From positions 1-64,000 of the forward strand of contig DWXV01000078.1 in assembly GCA_019119025.1 (NCBI GenBank): a DNA stretch of 64,000 bases, in the 5' to 3' direction. This stretch comes from Candidatus Allofournierella excrementigallinarum (lineage in GTDB: Bacteria; Bacillota; Clostridia; Oscillospirales; Ruminococcaceae). Below the pieces are notes generated by a model. The model had not been told where the DNA came from, did no database searches, and saw nothing but the letters and a program-made list of their open reading frames with translations. A program made the translations under genes and the position numbers. Position 1 is the first letter of the stretch. Each line of letters opens with the position of its first letter. Shown in pieces: positions 25,526 to 34,178 of the stretch.

Positions 25526-26212
25526 ATGTTTGTGTTGACATTCGGCAAAAACGGCCTGCGGCGGCTGGGCGCCGTCGCGGTGTGCGGCGTGGCGCTGGCG
25601 GGCGCGGTGTTCGCCGTCGGCAGCTTTTTCAGGGAGGACGGCGCGGCCCCCGCCGCCGCGAACGGCGAGGCCGCCCAGGCGGACCCCACCGCCATGAAGA
25701 TCGAGGGCACCGACGACATCCAGGCCTTCTTCAAGGCCTTCGGGCTGGAGGTGGACCTGGCCACCGCCACGGTGGATAAGGTGAAGATCCCCAAAAGCTG
25801 GGACGAGAGCTTCTCCGCCTTCAACACGGTGGTGAAGGAGAGCGGCCTGTCGCTGGAAAAGTACAAAAACAAGACGGTGGAAAAATGGGTGGTGCTGTGC
25901 CCCGGGCGCAGCACCGGCGAGAACAAGGTGAGCGGCGTTCTGCTGGTGTATAAGGAGGAGCCGGTGGGCGCTTACCTGCTGGCTTCGCCCAGCGGCGAGG
26001 TGACCGGCCTTGTGAGCGCCGCGGCCACCGTCGCGCCCCTGGGCGACGAGCAGGCCGCCGAGACAGCCGCCGGCTTTGGGGAGGAGGCGGCCTCCGCCGC
26101 CGCGGCGGCTACCGGCGGGGACGCCGCGGCGAACGCCCCGCTGACCGGGGAGGCCGCCGAGACCGGCGGCGAAATCAGCCTCGAGGACGCGGGCGCCGTG
26201 CCCATCGAGTAA
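25526..26212 (+). CDS. DUF4830 domain protein with Ala/Glu-rich tail
   Basis: 228 residues. Membrane anchor at about 13-34, then an extracellular domain of about 55-155 resembling DUF4830 (DIQAFFKAFGLEVDLATAT, KVKIPKSWDESFSAFNTVVKESGLSLEKYKNKTVEKW, GVLLVYKEEPVGAYLL). The last 70 residues are low complexity (Ala, Glu, Gly, Thr). DUF4830 has no known function. ATG follows GAGGAGGG. It is divergent from coaX and faces the FAD dehydrogenase. Confidence 0.75.
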   Translation: MFVLTFGKNGLRRLGAVAVCGVALAGAVFAVGSFFREDGAAPAAANGEAAQADPTAMKIEGTDDIQAFFKAFGLEVDLATATVDKVKIPKSWDESFSAFNTVVKESGLSLEKYKNKTVEKWVVLCPGRSTGENKVSGVLLVYKEEPVGAYLLASPSGEVTGLVSAAATVAPLGDEQAAETAAGFGEEAASAAAAATGGDAAANAPLTGEAAETGGEISLEDAGAVPIE

Positions 26213-26221
26213 AAAACTTGA

Positions 26222-26256
26222 GCCCCGGAGCCATGGCGGCCCCGGGGCGTTTTTCG
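26222..26256. terminator. Bidirectional terminator
   Basis: GCCCCGG/CCGGGGC stem with an inner paired region and T runs on both strands, between convergent genes. Confidence 0.8.
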
Positions 26257-26262
26257 TTTTGT

Positions 26263-27669
26263 TTATTCCGCGTCCCACTGGGCAATTTTGCGGCCCATGA
26301 GCACGCCCATGACGCTGGCCATCATCAGGCCGCGGGTCCAGCCGCAGGAGTCGCCCAGGCAGTGCAGGCCCGCCACGTTGGTGACCAGGTCCGCATCCAT
26401 CTTGACCTTATTGGAGTAGAACTTCAGCTCGGGGCTGTAGAGCAGGGTCTCGTCGCTGGCGAAGCCCGGCACCACCTGGTCCAGCATCTGGATGAAGGCG
26501 ATGATGTTGGTCATCGCCCGGTAGGGCATGGCGGCGGTGATGTCGCCGGCCACCGCGTCCACCAGGGTGGGGCGCACGTTGCTCTGGCTCAGTTCCTTGG
26601 GCCAGGTGCGCTTGCCGTCCAGGATGTCGCCGTAGCGCTGCACCAGGATGTGGCCCGCGCCCAGCATGTTGGTGAGCTCGCCCACCTTCTGGGCGTATTC
26701 GATGGGCTGGTTGAAGGGCTCGGTGAAGTTGTGGCTGCACAGGATGGCCAGGTTGGTGTTGTTGCTTTTCTTTTCTTTATAAGAGTGGCCGTTCACCACC
26801 GCCAGGTCGTTGTCGTAGTTCTCCTGGCTGACGAAGCCGCCGGGGTTCTGGCAGAAGGTGCGCACCTTGTTCTTGAAGGGCTTGGGGTAGCCGATGAGCT
26901 TGGATTCATACAGCACCCGGTCCACCTTTTCCATCACCTCGCCCCGCACTTCCACCCGCACGCCGATGTCCACGGTGCCGGGCTTGTGGGCGATGCCGTG
27001 CTGGGCGCAGCGGCGCTCCAGCCAGTCGGCGCCCCGGCGGCCGGTGGCCACCACGGTGCGGCGGGCCAGAATTTCCTCCTCGGCGCCGCCCTTTGCCGCG
27101 CGCACCTTCACGCCGCGGCAGACGCCTCCCTCGATGAGCAGATCCACGCATTCGGTGTCAAAGCGCATCTCCACGCCCTCGGCCAGCAGGTGCTCCTGCA
27201 GCGCCAGATACAGGTCCTGGGCCTTCTCGGTGCCCAGGTGGCGGATGGGGCAGTCCACCAGCTTGAGGCCCGCCTTGATGGCGTTCTTGCGGATCTCGCG
27301 AATTTCCTCGCCGTCGTAGATGCCCTCCACATGGGGGTCGGCGCCAAACTCCAGATAGATGCCGTCGGTGTAGTCGATGAGGCTCTGGGCAAATTCTTCG
27401 CCGATGAGGCTGGGCAGTTCGCCCCCCACCTCATAGCACAGGCTCAGCTTGCCGTCGGAAAACGCGCCCGCGCCGGAAAAGCCGGTGGTGATGTGGCAGT
27501 AGGGCTTGCAGTTCATGCAGCGGCCGGTCTCTGCCTTGGGGCAGTGGCGCTTTTCCACCGGCCTGCCCTTTTCGACGATGACGATCTTTTCTTTTCTGCC
27601 TTTGCGCAGCAGCTCCAGCGCGGTGAAAATGCCGGCGGGGCCGGCGCCAACGATCACAAGATCGTACAT
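26263..27669 (-). CDS. Uncharacterised FAD-dependent dehydrogenase
   Basis: 468 residues. N-terminal dinucleotide fold DLVIVGAGPAGIFTALEL, a second FAD contact VIVEKGRPVEKR, then a Cys-rich stretch CPKAETGRCMNCKPYC (four cysteines, about residues 43-58). C-terminal GLHCLGDSCGWTRGLMMAS closes the FAD site. This is the COG2509-type family found widely in anaerobes; the reaction is unknown. The cysteine cluster could be redox-active or bind metal. Single gene. Confidence 0.88.
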   Translation of the reverse strand: MYDLVIVGAGPAGIFTALELLRKGRKEKIVIVEKGRPVEKRHCPKAETGRCMNCKPYCHITTGFSGAGAFSDGKLSLCYEVGGELPSLIGEEFAQSLIDYTDGIYLEFGADPHVEGIYDGEEIREIRKNAIKAGLKLVDCPIRHLGTEKAQDLYLALQEHLLAEGVEMRFDTECVDLLIEGGVCRGVKVRAAKGGAEEEILARRTVVATGRRGADWLERRCAQHGIAHKPGTVDIGVRVEVRGEVMEKVDRVLYESKLIGYPKPFKNKVRTFCQNPGGFVSQENYDNDLAVVNGHSYKEKKSNNTNLAILCSHNFTEPFNQPIEYAQKVGELTNMLGAGHILVQRYGDILDGKRTWPKELSQSNVRPTLVDAVAGDITAAMPYRAMTNIIAFIQMLDQVVPGFASDETLLYSPELKFYSNKVKMDADLVTNVAGLHCLGDSCGWTRGLMMASVMGVLMGRKIAQWDAE

Positions 27670-27706
27670 GGTGAATGACCTCCTGTTCCCTTTCTTGTGC
27701 GGGCAT

Positions 27707-27742
27707 GAAAAGGCCCCCCGCCAGCGGACGCCGGCAGGGGGC
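27707..27742 (-). terminator. Terminator of the LD-carboxypeptidase gene
   Basis: GCCCCC/GGGGGC stem with an inner GCC/GGC part and T4 on the minus strand. Confidence 0.75.
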
Positions 27743-27812
27743 TTTGCTTTGCCTTATCCCTTTTATTATTAGCACAAAGTAATACTTTTGTCAAGCAGGG
27801 GATTTTTTGCCC

Positions 27813-28844
27813 TCACGGGCCTTCGAAGGTGATGGTCTGGGCCTGCGCGTCCACCCGGGCGTTCACCCCGAAGGGCAGGATGCACCGGGGCAGGGCGTGG
27901 CCCACGCTCACATCCGCCAGGATGGAAAGGGTCGGGTCGTCCACCGCCGCCGCCAGCCGCCGGTGGTATTCCTTTCGGTGCACATTGTCCATGGGGCGGC
28001 CGAAGAGGATGCCGTTCACCGCCTTGAACACCCCCGCCTGCTTCAGAAAGCCCAGGGCGCGGCTGAACTTTTCCGGGCTCATCTGCTCCTCGCTGGTCTC
28101 CAGCAGCAGGATGCGGCCCTGCCAGTCCGCCGCGCCGGGGAACAGGCCGTATTGCTGGCACAGGGCGGGCATGTCGGCGTAGCGTTCGCCGTCAAAGAAG
28201 TCGTGGATGGTGTCCAGGCAGCCGCCCAGGATTTTGCCGCTGAACACCGGCGGCCCCTGCAGCAGCTTCCAGCCTTCGGCGGGGTGGGCGGGCAGCGGCG
28301 TGCCAAGCCGGGCGGGGCTGTAGTCGGCGCGGCCCTCGTACCACACCTCGCTGGGTTTCACCTGCCGGATGGAGCCGGTGCGCAGCAGCTCCTCAAAATA
28401 CCGCCGGGTGTAGGGCAGCATCTCCTTGTCCATCTCGCACACGTCCGACAAAAAGGCCTGGCCGTAAAAGGTGGGCAGACCCACCTTGTGCAGCATAAAG
28501 TGGTTGACGGTGGAGTCGGAAAAGCCCAGGAAGGGTTTTTGGCAAGCAGCCTTTTCAAGCTGGCCCTCGTCGAAGAGGTACGGCAGCAGCCGGTAGGTAT
28601 CGTCGCCGCCGATGGCGCAGAGGATGAGGTCCACATCCGGGTCCCGGAAGGCCTCCAGCAGGTCGGCGGCCCGCTGTTCCGGGTGGGCCTTCACGTAGTG
28701 GATGCCTTTGAGGGCGTGGGGCATAAATTTCACCCGGAGGCCATAGTGTTCCAGCCGGCGCACCCCCAGCTCCAGTTCATGGCGGACAAACTCCTCCCCC
28801 AGCGTCCCGGCGGACAGGCTGACCACGCCCACAGTTTTTATCAT
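27813..28844 (-). CDS. S66 family peptidase (LD-carboxypeptidase/MccF type)
   Basis: 343 residues. Nucleophile motif GFSDSTVNHFML (Ser in GFSD), oxyanion region CAIGGDDTYRLLPYL, then Glu/His elements in LLETSEEQMSP and VGHALPRC. S66 enzymes cut L,D bonds of muropeptides during recycling or hydrolyse microcin C-like conjugates. The length and the MxxxEE region are nearer to MccF-like members. ATG at 28844 is chosen by GGAAGG 11 bp upstream; GTG at 28856 abuts the ribosome site. No signal peptide is seen. Confidence 0.87.
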   Translation of the reverse strand: MIKTVGVVSLSAGTLGEEFVRHELELGVRRLEHYGLRVKFMPHALKGIHYVKAHPEQRAADLLEAFRDPDVDLILCAIGGDDTYRLLPYLFDEGQLEKAACQKPFLGFSDSTVNHFMLHKVGLPTFYGQAFLSDVCEMDKEMLPYTRRYFEELLRTGSIRQVKPSEVWYEGRADYSPARLGTPLPAHPAEGWKLLQGPPVFSGKILGGCLDTIHDFFDGERYADMPALCQQYGLFPGAADWQGRILLLETSEEQMSPEKFSRALGFLKQAGVFKAVNGILFGRPMDNVHRKEYHRRLAAAVDDPTLSILADVSVGHALPRCILPFGVNARVDAQAQTITFEGP

Positions 28845-28872
28845 TGTGCAGCCCACCTTCCCATAAAATTAT

Positions 28873-28896
28873 TTCCCGCCGCGTTCGCGGCGGGAA
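28873..28896 (-). terminator. Weak terminator after the cytidylate-kinase-like gene
   Basis: 10-bp stem TTCCCGCCGC with complement, followed on the minus strand by ATAATTTT. Confidence 0.6.
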
Positions 28897-28907
28897 GCGG
28901 TGTGTTT

Positions 28908-29498
28908 TCAGCCTTGGGCCGCCCGCAGGATCAGGTCCGCGCAGGCCTCGTCGCCCAAAGCGGTGTTGAGGCACAGGTCGTAGTGCCCGGCCTCGCCCCA
29001 GCGGTATTCGCTGTAAAAATTGTAATAGGCGGCGCGGCGGCGGTCCTCCTTTTCCACCAGAGCGTTCGCGGTGCGCTCGTCGGCGCCGGCGGGCACGGCC
29101 CCTTGCGCCTGGGCACGGCGGCGGCGGAACTCCAGCGGCGCGTGCAAAAAGACCCGCAGCACGCCGGCGCGGCCCCGCAGCACATAATCGCCGCAGCGGC
29201 CCACGATGACGCAGGGGCCCCTGTCCGCCAGCTGGCGGATGATCTGGGACTGGACCACGAACACCTGATCGCTCAGGGGCAGGTCGCTGCCCATGGTGTA
29301 GAGATTGTAGAGCAGGCTGCCGCTGAGGCGCTTTTCGCCGGCGGCGACGGCCTGTTCCGACAGGCCGCTCTCCTTCGCGGCCAGGGTGATGAGCTCCTTG
29401 TCGTACATGGGCGCGCCCAGGCTCTGCGCCACTTTGCGGGCAATGTCCAGCCCGCCGGTGCAGAACTCCCGCCCGATGGTGATGACGCTGTATTTCAT
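28908..29498 (-). CDS. Cytidylate kinase-like family protein
   Basis: 196 residues of the Cytidylate_kin2 family: ITIGREFCTGGLDIARKVAQ (modified P-loop), PMYDKELITLAAKESG, CVIVGRCGDYVLRG and a lid region RRRRAQA. These proteins are common in Clostridia beside signalling or transport genes; the true substrate is unproven and it is not the housekeeping Cmk. Start at 29498 after AAAGGGGG; the frame upstream to 29618 is antisense noise. It follows the C39-like gene by 37 bp in the same direction. Confidence 0.87.
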   Translation of the reverse strand: MKYSVITIGREFCTGGLDIARKVAQSLGAPMYDKELITLAAKESGLSEQAVAAGEKRLSGSLLYNLYTMGSDLPLSDQVFVVQSQIIRQLADRGPCVIVGRCGDYVLRGRAGVLRVFLHAPLEFRRRRAQAQGAVPAGADERTANALVEKEDRRRAAYYNFYSEYRWGEAGHYDLCLNTALGDEACADLILRAAQG

Positions 29499-29535
29499 GG
29501 TCTTACCCCCTTTTGATGCCGTTTCCGTTCCGCCC

Positions 29536-30888
29536 TCAGCCCGGCAGGTGCACGTCGCCCACCATCGTGCAGCCGCTGGGGTCGATGGCATAGACGGTGA
29601 TGCGGCCCTTGCCGCCAAACAGCTCCGGCGGCAGCTGCACGCCCCCCTGGGCCGTGGGCTTCAAAAAGCGGAAGGCCTTGTGGGCGGTGGTGGCGTGCAC
29701 GGTGCCGTCCGTCACGGCGCAGGCCAGGGTGCCGGCAAACCCCTCCGGCAGGGGCAGGTCGGCGCCGTTCTCGTCCTGGAACATGTAGACGCCCACCTGC
29801 TCCAGCGCCCGCAGCCGGGCGTGGCGGCGGTGGGGGCATCCCTCGCCCCGGCCCTTCTGCCGCCCGGTGATGACCAGCGCCAGACCCTGATAGGCCTTCC
29901 AGAAGGCGTCCAGCGGGTAGGAGCGCTCGGCCTCCGCGTCGGTGGGGGCGAGGCTGTCGTTCACCAGGGCAAAAGCGCCCTTTTCCCCGGTCTCAAAGCC
30001 CCGCAGGGCCATCATCTGGGCTTCCACGTCGGCAAAGGCCCCGGGCAGGTACGCCTTGCCGTCGGCCTCCGCCTGCTCCTCGCTGGCGGCGTAGCGCATG
30101 AACACGCCCACCGAGTCGCCCTGTTTGACGCACTGCCACAGCCGCTCCGGGTCCAGATAGGCAAGATACGCCCGGTAGCCGTAGCAGCCGGCCAGCGCCG
30201 CCGCAAAGGAAAAGTTGCGGGTGCCCATGTCCGCGTCGCCGTGGTCCAGCATGGACTGGCCCAGCTCCTCGGGCAGCACGTCCTGCCCCCAGCGGTTGAG
30301 CAGGCTCGCCAGGGTGACGGGGGTGCTCATGCCGTCCCGCAGGGAGGGGTCCCGCAGCTTCTGGCTGTAGGCGGGCAGGTGCAGGGCCCGGCTGTAAAGG
30401 GCGGGAGGCTGGGCCTGTCCGTCCACCGGGCGCACGCTGGCGGCCAGCAGCCACACCCGGGGGGTGAGGCGCTCGTCGTCGGTGTAAAGATAGATGCGCA
30501 GCTGGGCCTGCACGGCGCGGCCCCTGCCCACGTGCAGCACATTGTGCCACATGAACACCGGGTCCGCCTCGCTGCCGGTGACGCTGGCCCGCTGGATGTA
30601 GGGGCTCCACTTGCCGAAGCTGAGCCAGCCGCTCCACTCCTCGCCCGCCCGCACCCGGGCCTGGGCCTCCACCACGGTGCCCGGCGGCGTGTCGGCGTTC
30701 CAGCTCATCACCAGCCGGTCAAAGGCGGGCAGGTTCACCGGCTGGGAGGTGAAGCATCCGTAAAGCACATGGCGGCCCGCCGCCTGCTCCAGGCACACGC
30801 CGTCCTCGGTGAGGGCCACGTTGTCCAGCTCGCCCCGGGTGAAGGCATTGGTGCCGCTGAGGATGTAAAGGTTCTTCGCGTTCTGCAT
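29536..30888 (-). CDS. C39-like papain-fold protein, probably inactive
   Basis: 450 residues, no clear signal peptide. The first 170 residues are beta-rich. Residues about 185-310 resemble the peptidase C39-like domain: DGMSTPVTLASLLNRWG stands where families read W-C-SPTS-MVL-YWG, then FAAALAGCYGYRAYLAYLDPERLWQCVKQGDSVGV. Met187 occupies the catalytic Cys place, and GAFALVND stands where the catalytic His would be. The C-terminal region is beta-rich again. The assignment is by pattern only. A promoter TTGACA-18-TACCAT lies at 30954-30983; ATG follows GGGGGA. Confidence 0.6.
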   Translation of the reverse strand: MQNAKNLYILSGTNAFTRGELDNVALTEDGVCLEQAAGRHVLYGCFTSQPVNLPAFDRLVMSWNADTPPGTVVEAQARVRAGEEWSGWLSFGKWSPYIQRASVTGSEADPVFMWHNVLHVGRGRAVQAQLRIYLYTDDERLTPRVWLLAASVRPVDGQAQPPALYSRALHLPAYSQKLRDPSLRDGMSTPVTLASLLNRWGQDVLPEELGQSMLDHGDADMGTRNFSFAAALAGCYGYRAYLAYLDPERLWQCVKQGDSVGVFMRYAASEEQAEADGKAYLPGAFADVEAQMMALRGFETGEKGAFALVNDSLAPTDAEAERSYPLDAFWKAYQGLALVITGRQKGRGEGCPHRRHARLRALEQVGVYMFQDENGADLPLPEGFAGTLACAVTDGTVHATTAHKAFRFLKPTAQGGVQLPPELFGGKGRITVYAIDPSGCTMVGDVHLPG

Positions 30889-30953
30889 ATCGCTCGTCCC
30901 CCGCTGCCGCCCGAAGCCTTTGGGCACCGGCGCGGCGTTCTGTGTCTGGTTTT

Positions 30954-30983
30954 ATGGTATCCCATTTTGGGGCGCACTGTCAA
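30954..30983 (-). promoter_or_regulatory. Promoter of the C39-like and kinase-like genes
   Basis: Minus strand TTGACA (30978-30983), 18 bp, TACCAT (30954-30959). Confidence 0.55.
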
Positions 30984-31057
30984 GCGCGGCAAAAAGGCGT
31001 TCGGGCGCGCGGCGGGGGCGTTTCGACCCTGCCCGGCGCCAAAAAGCAAAATACCGC

Positions 31058-31086
31058 TTGTACATTTTCCGCTGAACTCGTATACT
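31058..31086 (+). promoter_or_regulatory. Sigma-A promoter of trkA-trkH
   Basis: TTGTAC (31058-31063), 17 bp, TATACT (31081-31086), about 60 bp before the trkA start. Confidence 0.65.
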
Positions 31087-31147
31087 ATAATCAGTTTTGC
31101 GCCCACGGGCCGCAAACGGACCAAAACCCAGAATAAAGGTGTGTGCC

Positions 31148-32506
31148 ATGAAGATCATTATTGCCGGCGACGGCAAGGTGGGCCTTGCCCTGACGCGGCA
31201 GCTGCTGCACGAGGGCCACGAGGTCACCATCGTGGATTCCAACCCCGTTGTGCTGCAGGCCAACATGTACCAGTACGACGTGATGGCGGTGCAGGGAAAC
31301 GCCGCAACCATGGAGGCCCTGCGCCAGGCGCAGGTGGAAAAGGCGGACCTGCTCATCGCGGCCACCAGCGCCGACGAGATCAACCTGCTGTGCTGCCTGA
31401 CGGCAAAAAAGATGAACAGCCGCCTGCATACCATCGCCCGGGTGCGCAACCCGGACTACACCGAACAGCTCTTCTTCATGCGGGAGGAGCTGGGCCTTTC
31501 CATGACCATCAACCCGGAGCTTTCGGCGGCGCGGGAGATCTTCCATCTGCTGCAGTTCCCCAGCTTTTTGCACCGGGACAGCTTTGCCAAGGGCCGGGTG
31601 GAGATCGTGGGCCTGCGGGTGGACGAGGGCAGCCGGCTGGAGGGCGTGGCGCTGCACCAGCTTTACAAGATCGCCCAGGTGAAGGTGCTGGTCTGCGCCG
31701 CGCTGCGCGCCGGTCAGGTGGTCATCCCCGACGGCAGCTTCGAGCTGAAAAAGGACGACCGCATCTTCGTCACCGCCCGGGCGGTGAACCTGGCCCAGCT
31801 CATCAAGAACCTGGGCATCGCCAAACAGAAGGTCCGCCGGGTGATGCTGGTGGGCGGCGGCCACATCAGCTTTTATCTGGCCCAGCGCCTGCTGGACGCC
31901 CATCTGAGCGTGAAGATCATCGAGCAGAACCCCACCCGCGCCCGCTTTCTGGCGGAGAACCTGCCCGGCGCGGCGGTGGTGCTGGGGGACGGCTCCTCCC
32001 AGAGTTTTCTGGAGAGCGAGGGCCTGGGCGAGGCCGACGCGCTGGTCAGCCTGACCGGCATCGACGAGGAGAATATCGTGCTGAGCATGTACGCCCACAG
32101 CCAGGGCGTGCCCAAGGTGGTGACCAAGGTCAACCGCCTGGAGTACAACCGGATGTTCGAGACGCTGGACATCGGCAGCATCGTGAGCCCCAAGGACCTG
32201 TGCAGCGCGCTCATCGCCCGCTATGTGCGGGGCATGCAGAACAAGACCGGCAAGATCCTGGCGCTGCACCTCATCGCCGAGGGCAACGCCGCCGCCATGG
32301 AGTTCCGGGTGGATGAACACACCCATCACCGGGGCGTGCCCCTGAAGGACGTGCCCCTGCGCCGGGGCGTGCTGATCTCCTGCATCAGCCGGGGCGCCGA
32401 CACCATCATCCCGGACGGCACCTCCAGTTTTGACGTTGGCGACACGGTGGTGGCGGTGAGCACGCTGGACGCCCCCGTGATGCAGCTGAACGATCTGTTC
32501 GTGTGA
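31148..32506 (+). CDS. trkA: Trk potassium uptake protein TrkA
   Basis: 452 residues: two tandem RCK units. The first NAD-binding fold has MKIIIAGDGKVGLALTRQLL, and the second has VMLVGGGHISFYLAQRLL (about residue 232 on). Each is followed by a TrkA_C domain; the last one ends with DVGDTVVAVS. It is the peripheral gating subunit that controls TrkH by NAD(H) or nucleotide binding. It precedes trkH by 44 bp. Confidence 0.94.
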   Translation: MKIIIAGDGKVGLALTRQLLHEGHEVTIVDSNPVVLQANMYQYDVMAVQGNAATMEALRQAQVEKADLLIAATSADEINLLCCLTAKKMNSRLHTIARVRNPDYTEQLFFMREELGLSMTINPELSAAREIFHLLQFPSFLHRDSFAKGRVEIVGLRVDEGSRLEGVALHQLYKIAQVKVLVCAALRAGQVVIPDGSFELKKDDRIFVTARAVNLAQLIKNLGIAKQKVRRVMLVGGGHISFYLAQRLLDAHLSVKIIEQNPTRARFLAENLPGAAVVLGDGSSQSFLESEGLGEADALVSLTGIDEENIVLSMYAHSQGVPKVVTKVNRLEYNRMFETLDIGSIVSPKDLCSALIARYVRGMQNKTGKILALHLIAEGNAAAMEFRVDEHTHHRGVPLKDVPLRRGVLISCISRGADTIIPDGTSSFDVGDTVVAVSTLDAPVMQLNDLFV

Positions 32507-32550
32507 CGGGCGCGCCCGCCGTCGGGAATTTGTGAAGAGGAAGTGCGGAC

Positions 32551-33999
32551 TTGAATTTTCGAGCGATCAACCACACCATCGGCTCCATCATCCTTCTGGA
32601 GATGGCCTTCATGCTGCCCAGCCTTGTGTGGTGCTGGGTGGACCGGGACGGGCACTCCGCCCTCGCCTTCGGCGCGTCGCTGCTCATCATGGGCGTGTGC
32701 GCCGGGCTGTTTCTGCTGGTGGGCCGCCGGGCCCGGGGCAGCATCTTCGCCCCCGAGGGCTTTGTGACGGTGGCCATGTGCTGGATCGTGCTGTCGCTGC
32801 TGGGCTGCCTGCCCTTTTACATCAGCGGCCAGATCCCCAGCTACATCGACGCTTTGTTCGAGGTGGTGAGCGGCTTCACCACCACCGGCGCCTCCATCCT
32901 GGCGGACCCTGCCGAGATGAGCCGGGGCCTTCTGTTCTGGCGCAGCGCCACCCACTGGCTGGGCGGCATGGGCATTCTGGTGTTCATGCTGGCCATCCTG
33001 CCCGCGCGGCAGGGCGGCGCGCTGCACCTGATGCAGGCGGAGAGCCCGGGGCCCACGGTGAGCAAGCTCACCCCCCGGCTGCGCCAGACCAGCAAGATCC
33101 TCTACGCCATCTATCTGGCGCTCACCCTGGCCTGCATCCTGTTTTTGCTGGCGGGGGGCATGTCCCTGTTCGACAGCCTGTGCACCGCCTTCGGCACCGC
33201 CGGCACCGGCGGCTTTGGCATCAAGGCGGACAGCATGGCAAGCTACAGCCCCTATCTGCAATGGGTGGTCACCGTGTTCATGGCCCTGTTCGGGGTGAAC
33301 TTCTCGGTGTATTACCTGCTGCTTCTGCGCAAGGTGGGCCTTGCGGTGAAGGACGAGGAGGTGCGCCTTTATTTCCTCATCCTGCTGGTCGCCGGCGCGC
33401 TCATCGCCTGGGACATCCGGGACCTCATCCCCGATCTTTCCGAGCGCATCCGCCACGCCTATTTCCAGGTGAGCAGCATCATGACCACCACCGGCTTTTC
33501 CACGGTGGATTTTGACGTCTGGCCCGCCTTTTCCAAGGCCATCCTGCTCTGCCTGATGGCGGTGGGCGCCTGCGCCGGGTCCACCGGCGGCGGCCTGAAG
33601 GTGATCCGCCTTTTGCTTATGGTCAAAAGCCTGCGCCGCGCCATACGCCGGACCCTGCGCCCCAGCAGCGTGCAGCTGGTGCGGGTGAACGGCAAGGTGG
33701 TGGAGGACGATGTGCTCCACAACGTGAGCGCCTATCTGGTGGCCTATGTGCTCATCCTCTTCGGCAGCTTCGTGGTCATCTCGCTGGACGAGCTCAGCCT
33801 GGAGAGCAACATCTCCGCCGTGTTCTCCTGCTTCAACAACATCGGCCCCGGCTTTGACGCGGTGGGCCCCATGGTGAACTACGACTGCTACAGCGGCCTG
33901 TCCAAGCTGGTGCTGACGCTGGACATGCTGCTGGGCCGCCTGGAAATTTTCCCCCTGCTGGCGCTGTTCAGCCGCCACAGCTGGAGCCGCCGGCTGTGA
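32551..33999 (+). CDS. trkH: Trk/Ktr potassium channel subunit TrkH
   Basis: 482 residues with four membrane-pore-membrane repeats. The selectivity-filter loops are visible: SGFTTTGAS, GTAGTGGFG, STVDF-preceding MTTTGFS and FNNIGPGFDAVGP. It carries K+ across the membrane with TrkA. The start codon is TTG (32551) preceded by AAGAGGAAG; no ATG or GTG lies nearby in frame with a ribosome site. The lower start strength may keep TrkH below TrkA. Confidence 0.92.
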   Translation: MNFRAINHTIGSIILLEMAFMLPSLVWCWVDRDGHSALAFGASLLIMGVCAGLFLLVGRRARGSIFAPEGFVTVAMCWIVLSLLGCLPFYISGQIPSYIDALFEVVSGFTTTGASILADPAEMSRGLLFWRSATHWLGGMGILVFMLAILPARQGGALHLMQAESPGPTVSKLTPRLRQTSKILYAIYLALTLACILFLLAGGMSLFDSLCTAFGTAGTGGFGIKADSMASYSPYLQWVVTVFMALFGVNFSVYYLLLLRKVGLAVKDEEVRLYFLILLVAGALIAWDIRDLIPDLSERIRHAYFQVSSIMTTTGFSTVDFDVWPAFSKAILLCLMAVGACAGSTGGGLKVIRLLLMVKSLRRAIRRTLRPSSVQLVRVNGKVVEDDVLHNVSAYLVAYVLILFGSFVVISLDELSLESNISAVFSCFNNIGPGFDAVGPMVNYDCYSGLSKLVLTLDMLLGRLEIFPLLALFSRHSWSRRL

Positions 34000-34112
34000 C
34001 CTTTGGCCGGGCGGCTGTTCCATGGACTGTGCCTTTTGACTTTGCGCCGGGCGGCCCCCGCCCGCCGGCTTTTTCCCGCGGCGCCGCTCCTTTGCGCCGT
34101 ATCCGCGGCAAA

Positions 34113-34146
34113 CAAAACCCCCTGCCACGGCAGGGGGTTTTGTTTG
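34113..34146. terminator. Bidirectional terminator between trkH and the ATP synthase operon
   Basis: AAACCCCCTGCC-ACG-GCAGGGGGTTT followed by TGTTT. On the minus strand it also ends in T-rich sequence. Confidence 0.9.
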
Positions 34147-34158
34147 CGGATATTTAAC

Positions 34159-34172
34159 ACGGAATATTCCGT
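34159..34172. repeat. Perfect 14-bp palindrome
   Basis: ACGGAATATTCCGT, fully self-complementary, 7 bp after the stop of the 60-residue orf (minus strand) and before the terminator. It could be a protein site or only a transcript hairpin. Confidence 0.6.
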
Positions 34173-34178
34173 TTCGTT

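Noticed and set aside
29386..32316. 976-codon open frame on the plus strand
   Set aside because: It runs antisense to the kinase-like and C39-like genes and then out of frame through trkA. Composition is non-protein-like.
32326..34128. 600-codon open frame on the minus strand
   Set aside because: It is antisense to trkH, whose selectivity-filter motifs prove the plus strand.
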